Positions 17,195-24,294 of a stretch of 64,000 nucleotides of DNA are shown in pieces. The stretch is from CAZXEU01 sp965207385. GTDB lineage: Bacteria; Bacteroidota; Rhodothermia; Rhodothermales; Bin80. The stretch lies in the NCBI GenBank assembly GCA_965207385.1, contig CBDBLZ010000021.1, positions 496,001-560,000 on the forward strand, written 5' to 3'. The stretch's first letter is position 1. Every line of letters begins with the position of its first letter. The translations under genes were made by a program, and so were the position numbers. The notes under the pieces were generated by a model. That model saw nothing but the letters and a program-made list of their open reading frames with translations, did no database searches and was not told the origin of the DNA.

Positions 17195-17362
17195 ATGGCC
17201 AAGCAACAGTCCTTTGGCGACAAGGTCCGGAAGCGCAGGCAGGAGAGAGTTCAGATGGCCAAGCTTGTGGTGGCGGAACGGAAAGAGAATGGCAGCTATC
17301 GTTTTCGGGAGAAGATAGTACCCATGGCCAAGGTGCAGGCCGAGTTGAAGGCGGCACAATAG
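17195..17362 (+). CDS. DUF4295-type small basic protein
   Basis: A protein of 55 residues (AKQQSFGDKVRKRRQERVQM, then VAERKENGSYRFREKIVP). Genes of this size and composition follow rpmG in Bacteroidota and are grouped as DUF4295. Here it starts three bases after the rpmG stop, so the two are almost certainly co-translated. The basic charge and the constant ribosomal neighbours suggest a ribosome-associated role, which is unproven as far as I know. Confidence 0.85.
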   Translation: MAKQQSFGDKVRKRRQERVQMAKLVVAERKENGSYRFREKIVPMAKVQAELKAAQ

Positions 17363-17368
17363 GGTCGT

Positions 17369-17445
17369 CGGGGCGTAGCTCAGTCCGGTAGAGCACTGCG
17401 TTTGGGACGCAGGGGTCGTCGGTTCAAATCCGGCCGCCCCGACCA
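17369..17445 (+). tRNA. tRNA-Pro(TGG)
   Basis: A full cloverleaf: acceptor CGGGGCG paired with CGCCCCG, discriminator A, encoded CCA. The anticodon arm is CTGCG-TTTGGGA-CGCAG with anticodon TGG. The T arm has GGTTCAAATCC. It starts seven bases after the DUF4295 gene and is probably in the same transcript. Confidence 0.95.
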
Positions 17446-17459
17446 CAGTTCTTTGACAG

Positions 17460-17740
17460 GCGCCCGTAGCTCAACCGGATAGAGCAGCGGACTTCTACTG
17501 CAAGTGGGCCGCCGGCGAGAAATTGCCGGCGTGTAAGTGGTCAAATTCGGGGAAACCTACGGAAGGATTCTACGGCGATCCCGAGCCAAGTCCCCTCCGG
17601 GGAACGGTGTAGAGACTAGACGGCCACCACCTTCGGTCCCCTGTCGATCGGGGAATCATGGTGAAGGGATAGTCCAGGGAGCCGGGAAACCGGCACAAAC
17701 CTGAATCCGCAGGTTGCAGGTTCGAGTCCTGCCGGGCGCG
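17460..17740 (+). tRNA. tRNA-Arg(TCT), interrupted by a group I intron
   Basis: Exon 1 is 17460-17496 and exon 2 is 17704-17740. Joined, they give a normal tRNA: acceptor GCGCCCG/CGGGCGC, D arm with GCTCAACCGGATAGAGC, anticodon arm GCGGA-CTTCTAA-TCCGC with anticodon TCT, and T arm GCAGGTTCGAGTCCTGC. CCA is not encoded. The interruption falls between positions 36 and 37, directly after the anticodon. The 207 nt between the exons form a group I intron (separate entry). Without splicing the gene could not make a functional tRNA for AGA/AGG codons. Confidence 0.93.
17497..17703 (+). ncRNA. Group I self-splicing intron (compact, tRNA type)
   Basis: The core pairings can be drawn by eye. P1: exon UCU plus intron ACU (17494-17499) pairs with AGUGGG (17503-17508), placing the conserved U-G wobble at the 5' splice site. 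P2: CGCCGGC (17510-17516) with GCCGGCG (17525-17531). P3: GTGGTC (17537-17542) with GGCCAC (17622-17627). P6: TCCCC/GGGGA at 17591-17603. P7: GACTA (17614-17618) with TAGTC (17670-17674). P9: GCCGG-GAAA-CCGGC (17681-17694). The conserved CGAGCCAAG and AGACTAGACGG strings are present, and the intron ends in G. No open reading frame lies inside. Size and layout are close to the Azoarcus tRNA-Ile intron, so subgroup IC3 is likely. Confidence 0.92.
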
Positions 17741-17749
17741 CACATCTAC

Positions 17750-17823
17750 GGTGACGTGGCCGAGTGGTTAGGCAGAGGCCTGCAAAGCCTTGTACGGCGG
17801 TTCGAATCCGCCCGTCACCTCCA
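17750..17823 (+). tRNA. tRNA-Cys(GCA)
   Basis: Acceptor GGTGACG pairs with CGTCACC, discriminator T, encoded CCA. The anticodon arm is AGGC-CTGCAAA-GCCT with anticodon GCA. The T arm has GCGGTTCGAATCCGC. It starts nine bases after tRNA-Arg and ends three bases before the convergent dnaB stop. Confidence 0.95.
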
Positions 17824-17825
17824 GC

Positions 17826-20048
17826 TCAGAAAGGGTTGTCCTCCGCAAGCTTGGGGACATTGCCGGCCGCCGGCAGGGATTCAGCCTGGAACGGCAAGAG
17901 GTTCTCGAAGACGGCATACTTGCGGACGAAGGCGAGCGTCGCCGTGCCGGTGGGGCCATTGCGCTGCTTTCCAACGTTGAGTTCGGCAATGCCTTCCGTT
18001 GACTGCCCCTTGTCGTCGGTGAGTATGCCGTAGTACTCCGGACGATATATGAAGGCAACCACGTCCGCGTCCTGCTCGATGGATCCGCTTTCACGCAGGT
18101 CGGACAGCTGAGGCCGCTTGTCACCGCCGCGCGTCTCAACAGACCGATTGAGCTGGCTAAGCGCGATAACAGGAATGTCAAGTTCCTTGGCGAGGGATTT
18201 AAGGGAGCGGGAAATCTGGGCAATCTCCTGTTCCCGGTTTGCCTGGCGATTAGCGCCCATTGCGGCTTGCATGAGCTGCAGGTAGTCCACCAGTACGAGT
18301 CCGATATTGTGCTCCGCCTTCAGGCGCCGGCATTTTGCGCGAAGTTCGAGAATGCCAAGCCCGGGAGTATCGTCAACAAAAATAGGGGCGTCATTTAGTC
18401 GGCCAGCAGCGCGGGCCAGCTCGCGCCAGCTTTCTGTGGACAAGCGACCTGTTCTCGCTGCCTGCGCATCAACGCGCGCCTCGGACGTCAGAAGGCGCTG
18501 GGCAAGTTGCTGGGCACTCATTTCCAGGGAGAAGACGGCAACGCCAGTCGGTCTGTCCCGGTGCAGCGCAGCATTACGGGCGCAATTCAGGGCAAGCGCC
18601 GTATTGTGCACACAGACGTCGTTTGCGACAAAATTGTGCGTAACGGGGACTGTTAGATCGTAAACCGGCTTGACGCCCAAGGCATCAATCGAAGAAATGG
18701 GGTCGAAGTACACGTCCCCTCCTGCACTCGGCGAAGCGCCGGCGTCCCCCTCTACCACCTGGAGTCGGCCATCCTGCCATACGCGGGACAAAACCCCGAA
18801 GCGAACAAGCAGATGCTGGATCTGGCGCGCTGTTCGGTTATTGGCAAACTCCAGGTAACAACCTCCGTCGGCCTGTGCCAGCAATTGGCGAAGGAATTGT
18901 GCCAGACTCTCCTCGTGCAGTTTGTGGATTGACTCGGGAAGGCCGGCGACGCGGCCCTGCACGGAGCCGGCGTGCTGACCGGCAGGCACACAGACCAGCG
19001 ATTGGGCAACGGCTTCGATGTACTGCGTATCCCGGCGCTCCGAGCCGAATACCGGAAGGCGGCGCGGAACGGCAATACTGTCGCCGGGGCGCAATGCGGA
19101 GAGCGGCAGCCAGTCCCGGTGAGGGGTCAAGAACGGATGCGTCAGCGTGGTGTCCACTTGCCGGCCGAGTCGCGTCGTGACGCGGAATACGGGCTTCAGG
19201 CCGTCAAAGATGAAATCGGACGGCTGCGCAGTGACAAAGCGGCCGCAATCGCCCAGCGTAAGCACTTCCGCCTGCTGCGTAGCGCAGATATCGGCAATGG
19301 ACCGGACCGAGCCGTCCGACAGCAGGATCCCGGTGTCGTGCGCGAGACACTTTCCCATCGAGGGCCGCGCTGCAATGATGATGAGGTCGGAATTCTGCCA
19401 CCCACCGGTGATATCGTCCAAGTGCGGAAAGCCGCTGGGCACACCCGTGATGCCGCCGCGACGGCCGTGAATGGACTCCAGGTGGGTTAGTGTTTCCTTC
19501 AGGACACTCTTGAGCGAATTCGCACCGCGCCTCAGTTGCGTCTCGGATATGCCGAATATGTCGCTTTCGGCATTGTCCAGGAGCTCAAAGGCGTCGGCGC
19601 CGCTGTCATAGGCCTCTGCGATGCGCTGCGTCATGGTGCTGATCAGCTTCCGCAGTACGGCCTTCTCGGAAATTATGCGGGAGTGGTATTCAACGTTGGC
19701 GGCGGAAGCAACGCCGCCGGCGAGCTCTGCCAGGTAGTACTCGCCTCCTACCGCGTCAAGCTGCTCGCGTTGCCGCAGTTCCTCGGCCAGCGTTACCAAG
19801 TCTACGGGGCTTCCTGCCTCAAACAGGCCCAGAACGGCTTGGTAAATTCTCTCGTGCTCAGGCCGGTAGAAGGCGTCCGGCACCAGAACTTCGATGGCCC
19901 GCGGAATTGCGCCGTGCTCAAGGAGCATGGCGCCGAGAATGGCCTTTTCCACTTCGACAGCCTGAGGCGGCACCCGGTGTGCGGAAGGACGCGCGACAGC
20001 AGCCAGGCGTTCATCCGCGTGCGGAGCGTTTCGGCTATTCGGGGTCAT
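17826..20048 (-). CDS. dnaB: Replicative DNA helicase DnaB, intein-containing precursor
   Basis: A precursor of 740 residues from ATG 20048 (an ATG at 20084 inside the upstream gene is possible). It has an N-terminal DnaB domain (PPQAVEVEKAILGAMLLE ... RIYQAVLGLFE) and a RecA-like motor domain. The Walker A loop RPSMGK is cut by an intein, and the motor continues with TALALNCARNAAL after it. Later motifs are FSLEMSAQQLAQRL, LVLVDYLQLM, ALSQLNRSVE and RESGSIEQDADVV. Removal of the intein gives about 491 residues, the usual DnaB length. The helicase loads at oriC with DnaA help and unwinds the fork. It starts 13 bases after the UDG stop. Confidence 0.95.
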   Translation of the reverse strand: MTPNSRNAPHADERLAAVARPSAHRVPPQAVEVEKAILGAMLLEHGAIPRAIEVLVPDAFYRPEHERIYQAVLGLFEAGSPVDLVTLAEELRQREQLDAVGGEYYLAELAGGVASAANVEYHSRIISEKAVLRKLISTMTQRIAEAYDSGADAFELLDNAESDIFGISETQLRRGANSLKSVLKETLTHLESIHGRRGGITGVPSGFPHLDDITGGWQNSDLIIIAARPSMGKCLAHDTGILLSDGSVRSIADICATQQAEVLTLGDCGRFVTAQPSDFIFDGLKPVFRVTTRLGRQVDTTLTHPFLTPHRDWLPLSALRPGDSIAVPRRLPVFGSERRDTQYIEAVAQSLVCVPAGQHAGSVQGRVAGLPESIHKLHEESLAQFLRQLLAQADGGCYLEFANNRTARQIQHLLVRFGVLSRVWQDGRLQVVEGDAGASPSAGGDVYFDPISSIDALGVKPVYDLTVPVTHNFVANDVCVHNTALALNCARNAALHRDRPTGVAVFSLEMSAQQLAQRLLTSEARVDAQAARTGRLSTESWRELARAAGRLNDAPIFVDDTPGLGILELRAKCRRLKAEHNIGLVLVDYLQLMQAAMGANRQANREQEIAQISRSLKSLAKELDIPVIALSQLNRSVETRGGDKRPQLSDLRESGSIEQDADVVAFIYRPEYYGILTDDKGQSTEGIAELNVGKQRNGPTGTATLAFVRKYAVFENLLPFQAESLPAAGNVPKLAEDNPF
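18603..19349 (-). mobile_element. DnaB intein with degenerate homing-endonuclease remnant
   Basis: The insert is 249 residues, from the Cys of CLAHDTGILLSDGSV to the Asn of DVCVHN, followed by Thr as the +1 nucleophile. Block A (CLAHDTG), block B (TLTHPFLTP with its His) and block G (VTHNFVANDVCVHN, with penultimate His) are intact, so splicing should work. Between blocks B and F, a segment with FLRQLLAQADGGCYLEFAN and QHLLVRFGVLSR resembles the second half of a LAGLIDADG (DOD) endonuclease. The first DOD motif is not visible, so the endonuclease is probably dead. The insertion is exactly between Lys and Thr of the helicase P-loop. Confidence 0.92.
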
Positions 20049-20061
20049 GTAGCAAGCAGGC

Positions 20062-20757
20062 TTAGCTTGCCGCGTGCTCGTCATGCACGCGCCGCAGCAT
20101 TTGCACGTCCTCCCAGGTACGCCGTTTCCACTGAGGATTGCGCAGAAGTGCCGCCGGGTGATACGTCACCACCAGCGGGATCCCGTGGAAATCATGAATC
20201 TTGCCACGCATTGCGCCGAGACTGGAGCGCATGCCGAGCAAACAGCTGCCGGCTATTCTGCCGACGCACAGCACGACCACGGGCCTGATGACGGCGAGCT
20301 GCTTGCATAGAACCGGAAGGTGAGCCGCAATCTCCAAGGGTCTTGGATCGCGGTTGTTCGGCGGGCGACTCTTCAGGATGTTGGTAATGTATACCTCCTC
20401 TCGACTAAAGCGTATGGCAGCCAGAATCTTGGTCAGAAGCTGTCCCGCCCTTCCGGCGAAGGGGCGGCCCGTGCGGTCTTCCTCCGCACCGGGGGCTTCT
20501 CCGATGATCACCAGGTTTGCTCGCGGGTTGCCCTCGCCGAGGACGGCGTTCTTCCGCTTTTCGTCTATGCCGGTCAGCACGGTGTTTTCGACGTACAATT
20601 GTACTTCCTCAAGCGACTTCATTCGGTGAAGAGGAGAATCCACCGGGATCAGGGTCTCCACCTTCCCGGCAAATCCGTTGTCCTGCCGGGGAATCACAGT
20701 CCCCTGCACGGCGATCTCCTGGCTGAGAGCTTCCCTCAAGGCCTCCAAGAGCGGCAT
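20062..20757 (-). CDS. Family 4-like uracil-DNA glycosylase without Fe-S cysteines
   Basis: A protein of 231 residues from ATG 20757. Motif A (GEAPGAEEDRTGRPFAGRAGQLL, residues near 85-107) and motif B (YHPAALLRNPQWK) are those of family 4 UDG. The four cysteines that bind the 4Fe-4S cluster in that family are absent. The region that normally reads CxxCPL is NTVLTG, KCRPP is KSRPP, and the EIAAC position is EIAAH. It should remove uracil from DNA, but without a cluster. Located directly upstream of dnaB. Confidence 0.85.
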   Translation of the reverse strand: MPLLEALREALSQEIAVQGTVIPRQDNGFAGKVETLIPVDSPLHRMKSLEEVQLYVENTVLTGIDEKRKNAVLGEGNPRANLVIIGEAPGAEEDRTGRPFAGRAGQLLTKILAAIRFSREEVYITNILKSRPPNNRDPRPLEIAAHLPVLCKQLAVIRPVVVLCVGRIAGSCLLGMRSSLGAMRGKIHDFHGIPLVVTYHPAALLRNPQWKRRTWEDVQMLRRVHDEHAAS

Positions 20758-20876
20758 CCCAATAGGCTTTCAAGACTATCAGGAAAATACCTGACCTTCA
20801 AGCCGGCTAACAAGGCGCCGATGCTACGATCCGGCAATAGTTATGCGCCAATTGTGCACACGCAATCCACAGAGTC

Positions 20877-22094
20877 TCAGGCCGGAGCGGAGAAGATGGA
20901 CTCCAGAAGGGCCTCGGCGACCTTGTCCTTCTCCATAGTCGGGATTTCGATCTTGGCGCCTGCGCGGCTCAGCAGGGTAATGCGATTTGTACCTGTGCCG
21001 AATCCCTCGCCGGGTCGGTTAGTGTAATTGAGCGCAATCCAGTCAAGATTCTTCTCCTGCAGCTTACTGCGCGCATGCTTCAGTCCATTTTCGGTCTCCA
21101 TGGCAAAGCCGACCAACACCTGATCTGAATTCTTGCGCCGTCCCAGTTCCTGAAGGATATCGGGTGTCCTGCGGAGCGTGAGCTGCAGGACGTCACTCTG
21201 TTTCTTTATTTTCTGCTCTGCCGCCTGGGCAGCTGCGAAGTCGGAGACGGCGGCGGCCATGATGACAATGTCGGCTGCCGCGTGCTGGAGTACGGCCTGG
21301 CGCATATCTTCAGCGGTTGAGACAGAAACCGTCTTTATGCGGCGAGGCGGGTTGAGAGCCGTCGGCCCGCTGACGAGAGTAACCTGTGCCCCGCGACGCG
21401 CCAGGGCTCGCGCCAGAGCGTAGCCCATGGCCCCGGTGGAATGGTTGGTAAGCACACGCACGGGATCCAGCGGCTCGCGCGTCGGACCGGCCGTAACGAG
21501 GGCCGTGCGTCCCGAGAGGGGAGTCTCGCCGCCGAGCAACGAGGAGATCGCATCAAGTACGGTATCCGGCTCCGGGAGGCGACCCTGACCGGTCAGACCG
21601 CTGGCCAGTTCTCCATGCGCGGCGGGCAGGACTCGATAGCCGAAGGAGCGCAAAACATCCAGATTGGCCTGCACGGCCGCGTGCGCATACATATCCCGAT
21701 CCATGGCGGGACACACCAGGACAGGGCACCGGGCTGAGAGAACAGAGGCGGCCAGGAGCGTGTCGGCAAATCCGTGGGCGAGGCGGGCGATGGTTTGCGC
21801 AGTTGCCGGAGCGATCACAATCAGATCCGCCCACAGGCCCAGACTGACATGCTGCGTCCAGGAGGATGCCGCATCCGTATCCGGAAAGAGCTCGCTGAGC
21901 ACTTGGCGTTTGGATAGCGTGGCCATGGTGAGCGGGCCGATGAAACGGGCAGCTTCCCGCGACATGACCACTTGTACGTCGGCCCCGTCCTTTACGAGCA
22001 GCCTGAGCAGCTCTGCACTTTTGTATGCGGCGATGCTGCCAGTAACGCCAAGCACAAGCCTGTGCCCGTATAGGGGTGTCGCAGATGAGACCAT
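20877..22094 (-). CDS. coaBC: Bifunctional phosphopantothenoylcysteine decarboxylase/phosphopantothenate-cysteine ligase
   Basis: A protein of 405 residues. The CoaC half (residues 1-190) has GVTGSIAAYKSAELLRLL, the flavin and substrate loop APATAQTIARLAHG, and PAMDRDMY. The CoaB half has VTAGPTREPLDPVRVLTNHSTGAMG, AAVSDF and a C-terminal nucleotide-binding region. Together they make 4'-phosphopantetheine in coenzyme A synthesis. It starts five bases after gmk. No rpoZ lies between gmk and coaBC, although it often does in other bacteria. Confidence 0.94.
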   Translation of the reverse strand: MVSSATPLYGHRLVLGVTGSIAAYKSAELLRLLVKDGADVQVVMSREAARFIGPLTMATLSKRQVLSELFPDTDAASSWTQHVSLGLWADLIVIAPATAQTIARLAHGFADTLLAASVLSARCPVLVCPAMDRDMYAHAAVQANLDVLRSFGYRVLPAAHGELASGLTGQGRLPEPDTVLDAISSLLGGETPLSGRTALVTAGPTREPLDPVRVLTNHSTGAMGYALARALARRGAQVTLVSGPTALNPPRRIKTVSVSTAEDMRQAVLQHAAADIVIMAAAVSDFAAAQAAEQKIKKQSDVLQLTLRRTPDILQELGRRKNSDQVLVGFAMETENGLKHARSKLQEKNLDWIALNYTNRPGEGFGTGTNRITLLSRAGAKIEIPTMEKDKVAEALLESIFSAPA

Positions 22095-22099
22095 GTGAC

Positions 22100-22666
22100 C
22101 TACGAAAGCCGGGAGGCAACAAGGGAAATCAGCTCGGAGGCGGCTCGCTCCAGGTTGTCGTTTACCAGAACGGCGTCAAAGTGATGCATGTAACGCATTT
22201 CACTGGCTGCCCGGTCCAGCCTCATTTGAAGCGACGCGGCCGTTTCCGTGCCCCGGGACCGAAGCCGCTCCTCGAGTTTCTGGAGCGAAGGCGGACGAAT
22301 GAAGAGCGCAAGGCTGTCCGGTCCGAAGTATTCCTTCAGCGAGAGAGCGCCACGCACGTCGACATCGAACAGTAGTGGCCGTTGCGGCGTCGCCCTCTCG
22401 GCAGATGCGCGGAGCGTGCCGTAGAACAGGCCCGGATATACCTCCTCGTATTCTATCAGTGAATCGGCGGCTATCAATCGGCGAAATTCGGTTTCGGACA
22501 CAAAATGATAGGCGTGGCCGGCGCGCTCGCCCTTGCGGGGAGTCCGGGTAGTTGCCGAGACAGAGAATCCAAGTCGCGGGACCGCATTCATAAGGCGTCG
22601 CGCAAGTGTCGTTTTTCCCGCTCCGCTGGGCGCAGTCAGAATAACCGTCCGAACGGCCATTTGCAT
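22100..22666 (-). CDS. gmk: Guanylate kinase
   Basis: A protein of 188 residues; either ATG 22666 or ATG 22660 may start it. The P-loop APSGAGKTTLARRL is near residue 12. SATTRTPRKGERAGHAYHFV, EYEEVYPGLFYGT and FDVDVRGALSLKEYF are the GMP-binding and lid segments. It converts GMP to GDP. Confidence 0.95.
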   Translation of the reverse strand: MQMAVRTVILTAPSGAGKTTLARRLMNAVPRLGFSVSATTRTPRKGERAGHAYHFVSETEFRRLIAADSLIEYEEVYPGLFYGTLRASAERATPQRPLLFDVDVRGALSLKEYFGPDSLALFIRPPSLQKLEERLRSRGTETAASLQMRLDRAASEMRYMHHFDAVLVNDNLERAASELISLVASRLS

Positions 22667-22978
22667 AGGTGATAATCGTTAGGCGCGACCGGAAGCCTGC
22701 CGGACTGGAGACAGCGCTGGTAACGGGCACGACCGGAAGCCGACGCAAGCCGCAATGGGGAGCGCTGGCTTTCAAAATGGGCTGCGGGCAGGAATGCACT
22801 TGGCGGTGCGCCGCCGAAGCGTGACTGCGGTGAACATTCCGTCGCAACGGCGCTCTGAAGAAGAGATTGCTTCAAACAGGAATTCCACGCTTGGCGCAGG
22901 TATCGCAGAGCACGCAATGAGCCGGTATTCTAGTCAAGGGTGCGCCTGCCCTGGCGCACCACGTGCCAGTCAATTCTG
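22667..22978. other. Intergenic region between gmk and tRNA-Ser
   Basis: A spacer of 312 bases. It contains a direct repeat CGACCGGAAGCC at 22686-22697 and 22730-22741 and a strong hairpin at 22939-22960. Open frames in it show no signal, motif or family pattern. No gene recognised. Confidence 0.5.
22939..22960 (-). terminator. Hairpin downstream of tRNA-Ser
   Basis: A perfect 8-bp stem GGTGCGCC/GGCGCACC with a six-base loop lies 19 bp beyond the 3' end of tRNA-Ser on the same strand. It lacks a run of T after the stem, so termination by it is plausible but not certain. Confidence 0.4.
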
Positions 22979-23066
22979 CGGAGAGGGAGGGATTCGAACC
23001 CTCGGTACCCGTCAAAGGTACACTCGCTTTCCAGGCGAGCCCGTTCGGCCACTCCGGCACCTCTCC
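22979..23066 (-). tRNA. tRNA-Ser(GGA)
   Basis: The minus strand has acceptor GGAGAGG paired with CCTCTCC and discriminator G. The D arm starts TGCCGGAGTGGCCGAACGGGC. The anticodon arm is CTCGC-CTGGAAA-GCGAG with anticodon GGA. A long variable arm (TGTACCTTTGACGGGTACC) confirms a serine type II tRNA. CCA is not encoded. Confidence 0.95.
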
Positions 23067-23086
23067 CATTACTGTTGCGCGTACGA

Positions 23087-23656
23087 TTACACCTCCATTA
23101 TTTCCTCTTGCTTGCGGGAGAGGATCCCGTCCACCGTGCCAACATATTCCTTCGTAAGGTCCTGGAGTCTGTCCTCGGCAAGATAGCGCATGTCTTCTGA
23201 GAGATTCTCTTCTTGCTGGGTAGACTTGATGTCATCCTTGGCGTTACGCCGAATATTCCGAATGGCTATCTTTGCGGCTTCTCCTAGCGTCCGAGCCGAT
23301 TTGGCGAGACTGCGTCGGCGCTCTTCGGTGAGTGGAGGCACAGGCACGCGGATTAGTATTCCGTCATTGGAGGGATTGAGGCCAAGATTGCTGGCAATGA
23401 TGGCCTGCTCGATGGCCTTCAGCGCAGAAGCGTCCCAGGGAGATACGACCAGCAGATCCGGCTGCGGTGCATTCACCGTAGCCAACTGGTTCAAGGGGGT
23501 GGAACTACCGTAGTAATTGACGCGAACAGTCTGAAGCATGGAAGGCGAGGCCCGTCCTGCACGAATGGCCTGCAGTTCTGCCTTGAGGTGACTTATGGAC
23601 CGAGCCATATGGTCACGCGCGTCGTCGAGGATCAACTCCAAAAGCTCGTCCAGCAT
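23087..23656 (-). CDS. frr: Ribosome recycling factor
   Basis: A protein of 189 residues. Helical start (DDARDHMARSISHLKAELQAIRAGRASPSML), then YYGSSTPLNQLATVNAPQPDLLVVSPWD and LNPSNDGILIRVPVPPLTEERRRSL, which are diagnostic. It splits post-termination ribosomes with EF-G. It follows tsf on the same strand, but with a 638-bp spacer instead of the usual pyrH. Confidence 0.95.
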   Translation of the reverse strand: MLDELLELILDDARDHMARSISHLKAELQAIRAGRASPSMLQTVRVNYYGSSTPLNQLATVNAPQPDLLVVSPWDASALKAIEQAIIASNLGLNPSNDGILIRVPVPPLTEERRRSLAKSARTLGEAAKIAIRNIRRNAKDDIKSTQQEENLSEDMRYLAEDRLQDLTKEYVGTVDGILSRKQEEIMEV

Positions 23657-24294
23657 GTCTTCGTCTCAGTGGTAAGTCCCTGATGCTCAAGACGCGGGGC
23701 CCATCCCAGCGGATGCAGGTCCTGACAGCGCTTCCCCGTTGAATCAGCAGAAAGCTGTCCCCCGCATGTATGCCAAGTACGTTGAAGGGCAGCTGAGGCT
23801 CCTGTGACGGCCTGGCAGCGACCTGATCCGCGAAGCAGGGGCACGGCCGGAAGGCGTCTTGGGCTGCCAGCGCAGCCTTGGGGCGGGTACACGAACCTCC
23901 TGAGGTCGCTGTTGCCGTCGCCTCGGCCGCGATTGGCTATGACTGGTGTGGAAGTAACGGTAACAAGAGCCCGGTGCGCACCGGCAATACCCAATCTGAG
24001 TTGGGAGCTGCCGCCGGAATGCGCGGCATAAGATCATTGGCGCAGCAATCTGCCTCAGATGTGTGCTGGACGGCAGCCGTGTTTCCGCGCCTGGCTGCTC
24101 CGGGGCACTCCGGGATGCCATGGCATCGCCTGATGGAGCGAATGCTTCGAATTTGCAGGCTTGCCAAGGTCTGTGCAGTGATTGCGCGATTCCGGGGTGG
24201 CCACACCGCGCAGATTTGGCAGAATTCGGCGGTAGGCCAAGGGAGCACCACACTAACGGACACCCTCGTCCCTGCGGCAACAGATGCGGTTGGC
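23657..24294. other. Long spacer between tsf and frr (pyrH position)
   Basis: This 638-base stretch has open frames on both strands, but none shows a recognisable domain. I searched the minus-strand frames by eye for UMP kinase motifs (LKLSGEAL, GGGNxxRG, TTDTAA) and found none. There is no tRNA, clear terminator or repeat. Codon-like periodicity is not evident. Its content is unexplained. Confidence 0.5.

Noticed and set aside
22002..22094. Variant CoaC motifs (PATAQT and PAMD in place of the Asn forms)
   Set aside because: As I recall, Asp in the PAM motif is common in Bacteroidota-type CoaBC, so I do not treat the enzyme as inactive. The Gln variant alone is not enough for a finding.
23744..24280. 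Minus-strand frame at the expected pyrH position
   Set aside because: The translation contains none of the UMP kinase motifs and is not a plausible remnant.
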